A program made the position numbers and the translations under genes. The notes below the pieces were generated by a model. It was not told the origin of the DNA. It was given only the letters and a program-made list of their open reading frames with translations, and did no database searches. Source: Gammaproteobacteria bacterium (lineage in GTDB: Bacteria; Pseudomonadota; Gammaproteobacteria; Pseudomonadales; Ketobacteraceae). From it: a stretch of DNA of 64,000 bases. This document shows positions 29,634 to 38,956 of this stretch, piece after piece. The DNA is taken from positions 1-64,000 of the forward strand of contig JABLXQ010000048.1 in the NCBI GenBank assembly GCA_013178375.1, read 5' to 3'. Every line of letters starts with the position of its first letter. Within the stretch, counting starts at the first letter, position 1.

Positions 29634-31520
29634 ATGCTGAACAAGCATCCTTTATGGAAAGACCTGCTGGTGGTGTTCCTTGCCATCTTCGGGCTCATCT
29701 ATGCGCTTCCCAACCTTTACCCGGACGACCCGGCGTTGCAGATCACTGGCGCCAAGCCCGGCGTGGAAACCCGCCAGGAAATCCTGGACCAGTCCGTCGC
29801 CGTGCTGGGGCAGGCGGGCATAACCATCAAGGCCTCGGAACTGGAAGAAAAGTCCGGCCTGATCCGCTTCGCCAGCGTGGATGACCAGCTCAAGGCCCAC
29901 AGCCTGGTGAAAAAATCCCTCGACGTGCAGCATCCTGACGAATACGTGGCAGCGCTCAACCTGGCCCCCACCACTCCCGTCTGGCTTCAGTCCCTGGGGG
30001 CCGGTCCCATGAAACTGGGCCTCGACCTGCGCGGTGGCGTGTACTTCCTGATGGAAGTGGACATGGACAAGGCGCTGGATATCCGCCTCAAGAACACGGT
30101 TGTCGGCATGCGCAGCCAGTTCCAGGAAAACCGCATCCGCGCCAAGACCCTGCGCCAGGTGCAGGGCCGCCCCGAGATTGAAATGGCGTTCAATAACGTG
30201 GATATGCTGGACAAGGCACGGGCGATCCTGCGCAAGGATTTCCGCGAGTTCACGGTGCAGGAACGTCCCGAGGGTGATGGCTACCTGCTCACCCTGAGCC
30301 TGTCCGAGCAATCACTGAAAGATATCCAGGATTACGCGCTGGACCAGAACCTCACCTCGATCCGCAACCGGGTCAATGAGCTGGGTGTGTCGGAACCGGT
30401 GGTGACCCGCCAGGGCGCCAACCGTATCGTGATCCAGTTGCCGGGTATCCAGGACACGGCGGAAGCCAAGCGCATCATTGGCCGCGCCGCCAATCTGGAA
30501 TTCCGCATGCTGGATGCGAAAAGCGACAGCATCACCACTACGCGCGCGCCGGCGGGCACCGAATTCCTGCCGGTCCGCAATTCCCCCCGTCAGGTCCTGC
30601 TGGAAAAGGACAACATCGTCACGGGCGAAAACGTGATTGACGCCAAGCCCGGTTACGATCAGGACGGCCAGCCCATGGTATCCGTCACGCTCGATACCGC
30701 CGGCGGCCGCCGCATGCTCGACAACACCACGAAGCGCCTCAAGGAGTCCATGGCGGTGCTGTTCATCGAATCCAAGCCGGAAACCCGTGAGGTAATGGTG
30801 AATGGCGAGCTGGTGCAGAAAATCTTTACCCAGGAAACCCGCGAAGCCATCAGTGTGGCCACCATCCAGGGCGTGTTCGGCTCCCAGTTCCAGATCACCG
30901 GGCTGGACAACTATGAGGAAGCCAAGGAACTGGCACTGCTGATGCGGGCCGGCGCGCTGGCGGCGCCCATGTATTTCGTCGAGGAACGCACCGTGGGCCC
31001 GAGTCTGGGTGCGCAGAACATCGAATCCGGTGTCGAGTCCCTGCTGCTCGGTTTCGCGCTGGTGGTGGTGTTCATGATCGCGGCATATAAGGTGTGTGGC
31101 GTGATCGCCAACATCGCCCTGTTCATGAACCTGCTGTTGCTGGTGGCCTGCATGTCGCTGATTCCGGGCGCCGTGCTCACACTGCCCGGCATGGCCGGCA
31201 TCGTGCTGACGCTGGGTATGGCGGTGGACGCAAACGTACTGATCTTCGAGCGCATCCGCGAGGAAATCCGCAACGGCATGACGCCGCATGCCGCGATCCA
31301 CGCAGGCTACGACCGCGCCTGGCTCACCATCATGGATTCCAACATCACCACGCTGCTGGTGGGACTGGTGCTGTTCTCGCTGGGTTCCGGTCCGGTGAAA
31401 GGCTTTGCCGTCACCCTGTCGATCGGCATTCTCACCTCCATGTTCACCGCCGTTACCGGCAGCCGCGCGATCATCAACATGATCTATGGCGGACGTGCGC
31501 TGCAAAAGCTGAGTATCTGA
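29634..31520 (+). CDS. secD: Protein translocase subunit SecD
   Basis: 628 aa. SecD with SecF uses the proton gradient to pull preproteins through SecYEG from the periplasmic side. It has TM1 at about residues 9-28, a large periplasmic P1 domain with GLDLRGGVYF and a head region, and five TM segments from about 450, including the RND-type GMAVDANVLIFERIREE motif in TM4. ATG 29634 gives the typical MLNKHPLWK start. Confidence 0.97.
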   Translation: MLNKHPLWKDLLVVFLAIFGLIYALPNLYPDDPALQITGAKPGVETRQEILDQSVAVLGQAGITIKASELEEKSGLIRFASVDDQLKAHSLVKKSLDVQHPDEYVAALNLAPTTPVWLQSLGAGPMKLGLDLRGGVYFLMEVDMDKALDIRLKNTVVGMRSQFQENRIRAKTLRQVQGRPEIEMAFNNVDMLDKARAILRKDFREFTVQERPEGDGYLLTLSLSEQSLKDIQDYALDQNLTSIRNRVNELGVSEPVVTRQGANRIVIQLPGIQDTAEAKRIIGRAANLEFRMLDAKSDSITTTRAPAGTEFLPVRNSPRQVLLEKDNIVTGENVIDAKPGYDQDGQPMVSVTLDTAGGRRMLDNTTKRLKESMAVLFIESKPETREVMVNGELVQKIFTQETREAISVATIQGVFGSQFQITGLDNYEEAKELALLMRAGALAAPMYFVEERTVGPSLGAQNIESGVESLLLGFALVVVFMIAAYKVCGVIANIALFMNLLLLVACMSLIPGAVLTLPGMAGIVLTLGMAVDANVLIFERIREEIRNGMTPHAAIHAGYDRAWLTIMDSNITTLLVGLVLFSLGSGPVKGFAVTLSIGILTSMFTAVTGSRAIINMIYGGRALQKLSI

Positions 31521-31530
31521 GGAATCCGTC

Positions 31531-32448
31531 ATGTTCATTAAGACCAAAATCGATTTCATGAAACACCGCCATTTGATGAGTGGCATTTCGTTGCTGGCGG
31601 TGATCCTGTCGCTGGTGACTATGGCCGTCAATTTCCTGGAGCTGGGCCTGGATTTCACCGGTGGCACGCAGGTTGAAGTGGAATACTCGCAACCGGCGGA
31701 TCTGGACCAGGTGCGTCAGACCCTGGCCAGCAGCCACTATGCCGACGCGGTGGCGCAGCATTTCGGCCGGCCGGAAGAAGTGCTGGTGCGGGTGCCGCCG
31801 AAAGAAGGCGAGGACAAGGACAAGATCGGTCATGCCGTGCATGAACTGCTGAAGCAGGTAAATCCGGATGCCAAGCTCAAGCGCATCGAATTCGTCGGCC
31901 CGCAGGTGGGCGGTGAATTGCGCGACAAGAGCGGTCTCGCCCTGGTGGTGTCGTTCGGCATCATTCTGATTTATGTGTCGCTGCGTTTCCGCTTCAAGTT
32001 TGCGGTGGGTGGTGTAACGGCGCTGGTGCACGACGTCATTGTGACCCTGGGTTTTTTCTCGGTGACGCGGCTGGTGTTCGACCTGACGTCGCTGGCGGCG
32101 ATACTCACCATCATCGGTTATTCGATCAACGACACCATCGTGGTGTACGACCGCATCCGGGAAAACGTGCGCAAGCTGCGCAACGAGACGATGTCGGAGA
32201 TTATCAATATCTCGCTGAATGAAACCCTGAGCCGTACCATCATGACCGCCTCTACCGTATTCCTGGTACTGGTGGCGCTGGCGGTGCTGGGCGGCGAGAT
32301 GATCTACTCGTTTGCGGTGGCGCTGCTTGTCGGCGTGGTCGTGGGAACCTATTCGTCCGTTTATGTTGCCAGCAACATGCTGCTGATCCAGAACCTCACC
32401 CGCGAGGATTTCATGGAGCAGGAAAAAGTGGTGGACGACATGCCCTGA
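31531..32448 (+). CDS. secF: Protein translocase subunit SecF
   Basis: 305 aa partner of SecD. One TM near residues 17-37 precedes the conserved GLDFTGGTQVEV. A periplasmic domain is followed by five TM segments and YSINDTIVVYDRIREN. It starts 10 bases after secD, and a strong terminator closes the operon behind it. Confidence 0.97.
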   Translation: MFIKTKIDFMKHRHLMSGISLLAVILSLVTMAVNFLELGLDFTGGTQVEVEYSQPADLDQVRQTLASSHYADAVAQHFGRPEEVLVRVPPKEGEDKDKIGHAVHELLKQVNPDAKLKRIEFVGPQVGGELRDKSGLALVVSFGIILIYVSLRFRFKFAVGGVTALVHDVIVTLGFFSVTRLVFDLTSLAAILTIIGYSINDTIVVYDRIRENVRKLRNETMSEIINISLNETLSRTIMTASTVFLVLVALAVLGGEMIYSFAVALLVGVVVGTYSSVYVASNMLLIQNLTREDFMEQEKVVDDMP

Positions 32449-32466
32449 GCAGGGCGCAGCGAATCA

Positions 32467-32502
32467 AGCCCGGCCTGTGCGGTGCACGGCCGGGCTTTTT
32501 TT
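32467..32502 (+). terminator. Rho-independent terminator after secF
   Basis: A nine-base perfect stem, AGCCCGGCC with GGCCGGGCT, is followed by a run of seven Ts. It lies 19 bases after the secF stop. Confidence 0.92.
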
Positions 32503-32541
32503 ATGGATCAATGGCTGGGGCTGGATTCGGGCAGGGCGCCT

Positions 32542-32697
32542 TCAGCGGCGGTCGGCCGGGCGCCGGTCGGAGCGGGTTCGGGCAGGGTTGCTTTCAACCG
32601 GAATCGGCTTCAGTTCCAGCTCCTGGTTATATTGGTTGGGCAGGCTCAAGCTTTGGAAGAACGCCAGCAATGTAGCCTTCAAATCTTGCCAGTTCAT
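32542..32697 (-). CDS. Small hypothetical protein (51 aa)
   Basis: A 51-residue frame on the minus strand, in an otherwise gene-free 400-base gap between secF and suhB. It reads as a hydrophobic/aromatic N-terminal helix followed by a Pro-rich and then an Arg/Asp/Pro-rich tail. An AGGG motif lies upstream at acceptable spacing. I recognise no family. Codon use is like the neighbours, but the length makes this uncertain. Confidence 0.35.
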   Translation of the reverse strand: MNWQDLKATLLAFFQSLSLPNQYNQELELKPIPVESNPARTRSDRRPADRR

Positions 32698-32846
32698 AGG
32701 GAAGCCCTCTCGGCGCTGGGGATAAAACCATCCCGACAGTTCTGAGTATAGACCAGCTGGCCTGCCTCCCGTCCATGGGAAGCTGATTGAATATTTTGAC
32801 CACCATCATAGCGGCGGTCGATCGTACAGTCGTTCTGGCGGGCGAC

Positions 32847-33650
32847 TTACTTGGCCAGATGCGGGTGGATGGTCTGCAACATGGCCTTGAACAGCTTGGG
32901 TGGCGCGCACACAACATCCCCGGTTTTCAGATGGTCCAGTCCGCCTTTGAGGTCGCCGATCAGGCCGCCGGCCTCGGTCACCAGCAGGGTGCCCGCTGCC
33001 ATATCCCACTCGTTCAGGCCGAATTCCCAGAAACCGTCGTAACGGCCGGAAGCCACATAAGCCAGATCCAGTGCAGCAGCACCGGCGCGGCGAATGCCGG
33101 CAGTAGAGCGGGCAAAGTCGCCGAACATGCCAAGATAGGAGTCGAAAATGCGATTCTGGTTCGGGCGGAAGGGGAAGCCCGTGGCGAGCAGGGCGCCGTC
33201 CAGTTTGGTGCGGCTGGTGACCCGGATGCGGCGGCCATTCAACTGGGCGCCCCGGCCCCGGGCGGCGGTGAATTCTTCTTTGCGCATGGGGTCCAGCACT
33301 ACGGCTACTTCCAGCTGGCCCTTCACTTTCAGGCCGATGGAAATCGCGAAATGGGGTACGCCGTGGATAAAGTTGGTGGTGCCGTCCAGTGGATCGATCA
33401 CCCAGACATAATCCTTGCCTTCACCTTTGCCTTCCACCAGGCCGTTCTCTTCGCCGAGGAAGCTGTGATCCGGGTAGCGTTTGCGCAGGCCATCGATGAT
33501 GCGCTCTTCCGAGGCGCGGTCCACCTTGGTGACGAAATCGTTGGCGCCCTTGGCTTCCACATCGACCAGATCCACTTGCTCAAAAGCCTTGGAAATCATG
33601 TCGCCGGTGGAGCGGGCGACGCTCAGGGCAGTATTCAGCATTGGATGCAT
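32847..33650 (-). CDS. suhB: Inositol-1-monophosphatase SuhB
   Basis: 267 aa Mg2+-dependent phosphatase that also works in rRNA transcription antitermination and ribosome maturation. Metal ligands are visible in GEENG (Glu), WVIDPLDGTTNFIHG (the IMPase motif) and WEFGLNEWDMAAG. The ATG at 33650 is preceded by GAGGAACCC. That ribosome site lies within the outer arm of the inverted repeat at 33659-33725. It is divergent from trmJ, as in many gammaproteobacteria. Confidence 0.95.
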   Translation of the reverse strand: MHPMLNTALSVARSTGDMISKAFEQVDLVDVEAKGANDFVTKVDRASEERIIDGLRKRYPDHSFLGEENGLVEGKGEGKDYVWVIDPLDGTTNFIHGVPHFAISIGLKVKGQLEVAVVLDPMRKEEFTAARGRGAQLNGRRIRVTSRTKLDGALLATGFPFRPNQNRIFDSYLGMFGDFARSTAGIRRAGAAALDLAYVASGRYDGFWEFGLNEWDMAAGTLLVTEAGGLIGDLKGGLDHLKTGDVVCAPPKLFKAMLQTIHPHLAK

Positions 33651-33658
33651 GCGATGGG

Positions 33659-33725
33659 TTCCTCTTAAAGAGCGGGCAATTCGGGGTGGCGCATGATACC
33701 AGAATTGCCTGCTCTTTAAGAGGAA
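33659..33725. promoter_or_regulatory. Long inverted repeat over the suhB promoter and leader
   Basis: Arms of 24 bases (33659-33682 and 33702-33725) match with one mismatch around a 19-base spacer. On the minus strand the spacer contains an extended -10 box, TGGTATCAT (TATCAT at 33693-33698), likely for suhB. One arm then covers the -35 region and the other the start of the transcript, including the suhB ribosome site. It could be an operator or an RNA control element. It lacks the GACACGCC core of the other repeats. Confidence 0.6.
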
Positions 33726-33795
33726 GCCGCCGCCCGACCGCGCAAAATCTGGTACCATTTTGGCCCTTTTCAGCCTTTGCGAGCGCGAATTCCCG

Positions 33796-34551
33796 ATGCA
33801 ACTGCTCGACCGCCTGCGGATCGTGATGATCAATACCAGTGACTCCGGCAACATCGGCGCCGCCGCCAGGGCCATGAAAACCATGGGCTTGCGCCAGCTG
33901 GTGCTGGTGCAGCCGGACGAATTTCCCACCGCCAAGGCCACCGCCCGGGCGTCGGCGGCGGCGGACCTGCTGCACAATGCGCGGGTGGTGCAGACCCTGG
34001 ACGAGGCCATCGGTGACTGCCAGCTGGTATTCGGCACTAGCGCCCGCCTGCGCACCATCCCTTGGCCCCTGATTGACCCTCGCCAGGGTGCTTCTCGTGT
34101 CATGAATGAGCCTGAAGGCGCCGATATTGCCATTCTTTTTGGCCGGGAAGACGCTGGCCTAACCAACGAAGAACTGCGACGCTGTCATTTCCACATCTGC
34201 ATTCCAGCCAATGAGGAGTATCCGGTCCTCAATATTGGCGCCGCCATCCAGGTTATCTGCTATGAAATGCGGATGGCCGCGCTGGAACGGCAGGCGAGCC
34301 CGGTGGCGCCGGACCAGTCTGGCATGCAGCAGTGGGACGAGCCGTTGGTGTCGTCGGAGGATATGGAGCGATTCCTCAGGCATTTTGAGGAAACCCTGCT
34401 TGATATCAACTTCTTCGATCCCAATAACCCGAAACAGCTGGTGACCCGTGTGCGGCGTCTTTTTCTGCGCACGCGGATGGACCGGCTGGAGATGAATCTG
34501 CTGCGCGGTGTGCTGTCGACGGTACAGAAGCGGGTGAAAGAGCGGCCCTGA
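33796..34551 (+). CDS. trmJ: tRNA (cytidine/uridine-2'-O-)-methyltransferase TrmJ
   Basis: 251 aa SPOUT-class enzyme that methylates the ribose of position 32 in several tRNAs. Motifs: NTSDSGNIGAAARAMKTMGL near the start, LFGREDAGLTNEEL for the AdoMet knot, and IPANEEYPVLNIGAAIQVICYE. The C-terminal extension of about 80 residues forms the TrmJ dimer arm. ATG 33796 is selected as the start of the conserved region. cysE follows after 21 bases. Confidence 0.93.
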   Translation: MQLLDRLRIVMINTSDSGNIGAAARAMKTMGLRQLVLVQPDEFPTAKATARASAAADLLHNARVVQTLDEAIGDCQLVFGTSARLRTIPWPLIDPRQGASRVMNEPEGADIAILFGREDAGLTNEELRRCHFHICIPANEEYPVLNIGAAIQVICYEMRMAALERQASPVAPDQSGMQQWDEPLVSSEDMERFLRHFEETLLDINFFDPNNPKQLVTRVRRLFLRTRMDRLEMNLLRGVLSTVQKRVKERP

Positions 34552-34572
34552 GCCGTAGATTAAGGAAGCACC

Positions 34573-35364
34573 ATGTTCGAGCGTATTCGAGAAGATGTTC
34601 AATCGGTATTCCATCGCGACCCGGCGGCCCGCAACAGCCTGGAAGTCCTGCTCAATTATCCCGGCCTGCACGCGGTGTTCTTCCATCGCCTGTCCCACCG
34701 GCTGTGGAATATGGGCTTCAAGCTGCTGGCGCGCTGTGTGTCCAGCTTTGCGCGCTGGATGACCGGCATCGAGATTCACCCTGGTGCCACCATTGGCCGC
34801 CGCTTTTTTATTGATCACGGTATGGGTGTCGTCATTGGCGAAACCGCTGAAGTGGGCGACGACGTGACGCTTTACCACGGCGTCACCCTGGGCGGCACCA
34901 CCTGGAACAAGGGCAAGCGTCACCCCACGCTGGGCAACGGTGTGGTGGTGGGCGCGGGCGCCAAGGTGCTGGGGCCCATCACCATCGGTGCCAATGCACG
35001 GGTCGGCTCCAATGCGGTGGTGACCAAGGATGTGCCGGAGGAAGCCACTGTAGTGGGTATTCCCGGCCGCATCATCTGCAAGGACGACGACAACGACTGC
35101 CGCGAGCGCCAGCGCCAGGCCATGGCTGAAAAGATCGGCTTTGATGCCTACGGCATGACCCCGGATATGCCCGACCCGATTGCCCGCTCCATCGGCACCC
35201 TGCTGGACCACATGCATGCCGTGGATCAAAAAGTGAACGCGATCAGCAAGGTACTGGAAACCATGGGGCGTGACTGCGGTCAGAATCTACCGGAGCTGGA
35301 CGAGAATCAGTTTGCGGCGGTGACGGATGTGGCCACAGAGGACAACCGCACTAAAGTTGACTGA
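34573..35364 (+). CDS. cysE: Serine O-acetyltransferase
   Basis: 263 aa. CysE makes O-acetylserine from serine and acetyl-CoA, the first committed step of cysteine synthesis. An N-terminal helical domain is followed by a left-handed beta-helix of hexapeptide repeats (about 65-175), with [23 protein letters not shown] and [12 protein letters not shown] carrying the catalytic His residues. The ~75-residue tail beyond the helix is longer than in many short (epsilon-type) forms. The location next to iscR/iscS links cysteine supply to Fe-S assembly. Its last bases overlap the iscR promoter. Confidence 0.93.
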   Translation: MFERIREDVQSVFHRDPAARNSLEVLLNYPGLHAVFFHRLSHRLWNMGFKLLARCVSSFARWMTGIEIHPGATIGRRFFIDHGMGVVIGETAEVGDDVTLYHGVTLGGTTWNKGKRHPTLGNGVVVGAGAKVLGPITIGANARVGSNAVVTKDVPEEATVVGIPGRIICKDDDNDCRERQRQAMAEKIGFDAYGMTPDMPDPIARSIGTLLDHMHAVDQKVNAISKVLETMGRDCGQNLPELDENQFAAVTDVATEDNRTKVD

Positions 35365-35385
35365 ATTACTCGGAAATAGCACAAT
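35353..35385 (+). promoter_or_regulatory. iscR promoter with IscR type 1-like site
   Basis: A TTGACT -35 (35357-35362) and CACAAT -10 (35380-35385) are spaced by 17. The stretch from the -35 to the AAATA at 35373-35377 resembles the type 1 IscR site of the E. coli isc promoter, with GTTGACT and ACTCGG half-sites. It starts inside the last codons of cysE. This would give the usual repression of the operon by [2Fe-2S]-IscR. Confidence 0.6.
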
Positions 35386-35441
35386 GGAAGCGGTTCCCCC
35401 GCGAGCTGTGGGGAACGCTCAACCTTCCGGGAGATGACGCT

Positions 35442-35945
35442 ATGAAACTCACGACCAAAGGCCGTTACGCAGTGACCGCCATGCTCGACCTGGCACTGCA
35501 CGCGCAGACTGGGCCTGTAAGCCTGGCGGATATCTCCGAACGGCAGGGAATCTCAATTTCATATCTGGAACAGCTGTTTTCCAAACTGCGCAAGAATGAT
35601 CTGGTGAGCAGCGTGCGTGGGCCGGGCGGCGGCTATCGCCTGAGCCGGGCCGGCAACCAGATCTTCGTGGCGCAGATCATTGATGCGGTGGATGAAAAAG
35701 TGGATGTCACCCGCTGCCTGGGCAACGGAAACTGCCAGGACGGCGAAACCTGTCTGACCCACGACCTGTGGCAGGATCTGAGCAACCAGTTGCACAATTT
35801 CCTGAGCGAGATCAGTGTGCAAGGTCTTGTGGAGCGCGCTGAAATCCGTAAAGTGGCCGACCGTCAGGACAAGTACCAGAGCGAGCGCGGCCGCAACAAC
35901 AAGGGCCTGGACGCCGACCGGGTGCCCCTGAGCGAAATCAACTGA
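35442..35945 (+). CDS. iscR: Fe-S cluster assembly regulator IscR
   Basis: 167 aa Rrf2-family repressor that carries a [2Fe-2S] cluster and reports Fe-S status. The winged-helix domain is residues about 1-80. Cluster ligands Cys92, Cys98, Cys104 and His107 are all present in [19 protein letters not shown]. The ATG follows a GGGAGATGACGCT leader. The next gene is iscS, after 48 bases. Confidence 0.96.
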   Translation: MKLTTKGRYAVTAMLDLALHAQTGPVSLADISERQGISISYLEQLFSKLRKNDLVSSVRGPGGGYRLSRAGNQIFVAQIIDAVDEKVDVTRCLGNGNCQDGETCLTHDLWQDLSNQLHNFLSEISVQGLVERAEIRKVADRQDKYQSERGRNNKGLDADRVPLSEIN

Positions 35946-35993
35946 CGCCCTGCCCGACATCGCAAGGGGCGTTTCCCTGCCAAGGATATCCAC

Positions 35994-37145
35994 ATGCGCC
36001 CCGTCTATCTTGATTACGCCGCCACCACTCCTGTCGATCCCCGCGTGGCGGAGCGGATGGCAGGGTGCCTGACCCTCGGCGGCATCTTCGCCAATCCGGC
36101 ATCCCGTTCCCATGTGTATGGCTGGCAGGCGGAAGAAGCGGTGGAAGCTGCCCGCCGCCAGGTGGCAGCGCTGATCGGCGCCGAACCCCGTGAAATCGTC
36201 TGGACGTCCGGCGCCACCGAAGCCGACAACCTGGCCATCAAGGGTGCTGCAGAGTTCTACTCTGATCGTGGCCGTCACATCGTCACCTCCGCCATTGAAC
36301 ACAAGGCCGTGCTGGACACCTGCCATTATCTGGAAGGCAAAGGCTACCGGGTGACCTACCTGCAGCCCGGTGCCGACGGTCTGATTACGCCGGCCATGGT
36401 GGAATCCGCGCTGGAGCCGGACACTTTCCTGGTGTCCCTGATGCACGTTAATAATGAAATAGGTACGGCGACGGATGTGGCTGCGATCGGCGCCATCACC
36501 CGGGCCCGCAATATCCTGTTCCATGTGGATGCCGCCCAGAGTGCCGGCAAGCTGCCGATCGACCTGTCAGCCTGGCCGGTGGATCTGATGTCCCTGTCGG
36601 CCCACAAAGTTTATGGCCCCAAGGGCATCGGTGCCCTGTTCGTGCGGCGCAATCCCCAGGTGCGCATCGAGCCCCAGATTCACGGTGGCGGCCACGAGCG
36701 CGGTATGCGTTCCGGCACCTTGCCTACGCACCAGATCGTGGGCATGGGCGAGGCGTTCGAGATCGCCCGTCAGGAAATGGTCGGGGAGAGCGAGCGGATT
36801 GCCGCGCTGCGCGAGCAATTGCGCAACGGCTTGCAGGATATTGAGGGTGTGCGCCTGAACGGACATCTGCAGCAACGGGTGGCCGGCATCCTGAACCTGT
36901 CCTTCGCCGGTGTGGATGGCGAGACCTTGCTGATGGCCCTGAAGGATCTGGCCGTGTCCTCCGGCAGTGCCTGCAATTCTGCCACTGTCGCCCCGTCCTA
37001 TGTGATCAAGGCGCTGGGGGTGGCGGACGATCTGGCTCTGGCCTCGATCCGGTTTTCCCTGGGGCGCTTCACCGGGGAAGACGATGTCGCCCTTGCCCTG
37101 GACGCCGTGCGGCAGACTGTGCAGCGCCTGCGTGACGGCGCCTGA
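35994..37145 (+). CDS. iscS: Cysteine desulfurase IscS
   Basis: 383 aa PLP enzyme that takes sulfur from cysteine for Fe-S clusters and tRNA thiolation. The PLP lysine is Lys205 in [12 protein letters not shown]. The persulfide cysteine is Cys327 in [10 protein letters not shown], IscS-like rather than SufS-like. It ends at RLRDGA and so lacks the C-terminal tail of about 20 residues seen in E. coli IscS (404 aa), which takes part in IscU contact. No iscU, iscA, hscB, hscA or fdx follow; ndk comes next. Confidence 0.92.
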   Translation: MRPVYLDYAATTPVDPRVAERMAGCLTLGGIFANPASRSHVYGWQAEEAVEAARRQVAALIGAEPREIVWTSGATEADNLAIKGAAEFYSDRGRHIVTSAIEHKAVLDTCHYLEGKGYRVTYLQPGADGLITPAMVESALEPDTFLVSLMHVNNEIGTATDVAAIGAITRARNILFHVDAAQSAGKLPIDLSAWPVDLMSLSAHKVYGPKGIGALFVRRNPQVRIEPQIHGGGHERGMRSGTLPTHQIVGMGEAFEIARQEMVGESERIAALREQLRNGLQDIEGVRLNGHLQQRVAGILNLSFAGVDGETLLMALKDLAVSSGSACNSATVAPSYVIKALGVADDLALASIRFSLGRFTGEDDVALALDAVRQTVQRLRDGA

Positions 37146-37195
37146 GCCGGCCGTTGTGATCCGGGGTCGGCGTGTTCAATTCTGGCAAACCTGCG

Positions 37196-37255
37196 TATAA
37201 TCGCGGCTTTCATGCGGCCGGGTGGCCTGTATCCTGCCGCAACCAGCCTTATAAT
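37196..37255 (+). promoter_or_regulatory. Two -10 boxes upstream of ndk
   Basis: Two exact TATAAT hexamers occur at 37196-37201 and 37250-37255 in the iscS-ndk gap. The second is 32 bases before the ndk start. Their -35 regions are weak. They suggest ndk is transcribed on its own, which fits a break in the usual isc operon. Confidence 0.5.
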
Positions 37256-37286
37256 CCCCTTAAATTTCAATATCCTGGAGAATCAC

Positions 37287-37718
37287 ATGGCGGTAGAACG
37301 TACTCTTTCCATCATCAAGCCTGACGCGGTTGCCAAAAACGTTGTAGGAGAAATTATCACCCGTTTCGAAAAGGCCGGCCTGCGGGTTGTGGCGGCCAAA
37401 ATGGCTCACCTGTCCGACAACGTGGCGGGCGGTTTCTACGCTGAACACAAGGCGCGTCCCTTCTTCAAGGATCTGGTGTCGTTCATGACCTCCGGCCCGG
37501 TGCTGGTACAGGTGCTGGAAGGCGAGAACGCCGTGGCCCTGAACCGCGAACTGATGGGTGCCACCAACCCGAAAGACGCCGCACCCGGCACCATCCGCGC
37601 CGATTTCGCCCAGACCATCGATGCGAACGCCGTGCACGGTTCCGATTCCACTACCTCTGCTGCCCGCGAAATTGCCTATTTCTTCGCTGAAAGCGAGTTG
37701 TGCCCGCGCAGCCGTTAA
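37287..37718 (+). CDS. ndk: Nucleoside diphosphate kinase
   Basis: 143 aa, the standard length. It balances nucleoside triphosphate pools by ping-pong phosphate transfer through the active-site His in NAVHGSDS. The N-terminus [12 protein letters not shown] and KARPFF block are typical. ATG 37287 follows CCTGGAG. It lies where the isc cluster would normally end in related genomes. Confidence 0.97.
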   Translation: MAVERTLSIIKPDAVAKNVVGEIITRFEKAGLRVVAAKMAHLSDNVAGGFYAEHKARPFFKDLVSFMTSGPVLVQVLEGENAVALNRELMGATNPKDAAPGTIRADFAQTIDANAVHGSDSTTSAAREIAYFFAESELCPRSR

Positions 37719-37746
37719 TCGGCATTCTGGGCTAGACTTTCGATTG

Positions 37747-37772
37747 AAATGGAGCCGACCTTGGCTCCATTT
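37747..37772 (+). terminator. Hairpin between ndk and rlmN
   Basis: A perfect 10-bp stem (37747-37756 with 37763-37772) encloses a six-base loop. Only ATTT follows, so it may be a weak terminator or attenuator rather than a full stop. rlmN starts 22 bases later. Confidence 0.5.
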
Positions 37773-37794
37773 GCGACAAAACAGGACCCATCTT

Positions 37795-38952
37795 ATGACC
37801 GCTCCCCAAACCGGAAAAACCAATCTGCTGGCCCTCAACCGGCCACAGATGGAGGCGTTTTTCGAATCGATCGGCGAGAAGAAATTCCGCGCCCATCAGG
37901 TCATGAAGTGGGTTCATTTTTTTGGCGTGAATGATTTTGAAGCCATGTCCAATCTGGGCAAGGTGCTGCGTACCCGTCTGGCGGAAGTAGCGGAAATCCG
38001 CGCGCCGGAAATTGCGCTGCAGTCGTTTTCCGAAGACGGCACTCGCAAGTGGGTGGTGCGCCTGGATAATGGCAACTGCGTCGAGACCGTGTTCATTCCC
38101 GATGGCGAGCGTGGCACGCTCTGCGTTTCATCCCAGGTGGGTTGTGCGCTGGATTGCAGTTTCTGCTCCACCGGCAAGCAGGGTTTTCAGCGGGACCTGA
38201 CGGTGGACGAGATCATTGGCCAGGTCTGGCTGGCGCACCGTTCCTTCGGCGTGCCCGATAATCGTGGCCACCGCCATATCACCAACGTGGTGATGATGGG
38301 CATGGGCGAGCCGCTGCTGAATTTCGAGAATGTCATTACCGCGATGGAGATCATGAAAGACGATCTCGGCTACGGTGTGGCGAAGAAGCGCGTGACCCTG
38401 AGCACCTCGGGCATCGTGCCGAAAATGTACGAGCTGTATGACCGCATCGACGTGGCACTGGCAGTTTCGCTGCACGCGCCCAACGACGAACTGCGCAATG
38501 AACTGGTGCCCGTCAACAAGAAATATCCGCTGGCGGATTTGATTGCCGCCTGCAAGGAATACGTAACCAAATTCAATGACAGCCGTCGCGTCACCATGGA
38601 ATATGTGCTGCTGGATGGCGTCAACGACAAGTTTGAGCATGCCGAGCAGCTGATCGAGCTGCTGAAGGATGTGCCGTCCAAGATTAACCTGATTCCGTTC
38701 AATCCGTTCCCCAGTTCGGGCTACAAACGGCCTAACGGCCTGCGCATCCGGGCATTTCAGGAACGGTTGCAGAAGGCGGGTTTCGTTACCACCATCCGCA
38801 CTACCCGGGGCGAGGATATCGATGCCGCCTGTGGTCAGCTGGTGGGGCAGGTGCAGGATCGCACCCGTCGTGCCGAGCAGTGGCAGGCGAAAATCCAGGA
38901 CAAACATAACAAGAAAATTCCGCTCAGCGACGCCAGTGCGGCGAACAGGTGA
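37795..38952 (+). CDS. rlmN: Dual-specificity 23S rRNA/tRNA adenine-C2 methyltransferase RlmN
   Basis: 385 aa radical-SAM enzyme methylating A2503 of 23S rRNA and A37 of some tRNAs. The CxxxCxxC cluster motif is CALDCSFC, followed by MGMGEPLLN and [16 protein letters not shown]. The second catalytic cysteine is in the C-terminal [14 protein letters not shown] 37795 has ACAGGA eight bases upstream. pilW follows after 4 bases. Confidence 0.96.
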   Translation: MTAPQTGKTNLLALNRPQMEAFFESIGEKKFRAHQVMKWVHFFGVNDFEAMSNLGKVLRTRLAEVAEIRAPEIALQSFSEDGTRKWVVRLDNGNCVETVFIPDGERGTLCVSSQVGCALDCSFCSTGKQGFQRDLTVDEIIGQVWLAHRSFGVPDNRGHRHITNVVMMGMGEPLLNFENVITAMEIMKDDLGYGVAKKRVTLSTSGIVPKMYELYDRIDVALAVSLHAPNDELRNELVPVNKKYPLADLIAACKEYVTKFNDSRRVTMEYVLLDGVNDKFEHAEQLIELLKDVPSKINLIPFNPFPSSGYKRPNGLRIRAFQERLQKAGFVTTIRTTRGEDIDAACGQLVGQVQDRTRRAEQWQAKIQDKHNKKIPLSDASAANR

Positions 38953-38956
38953 CAGC

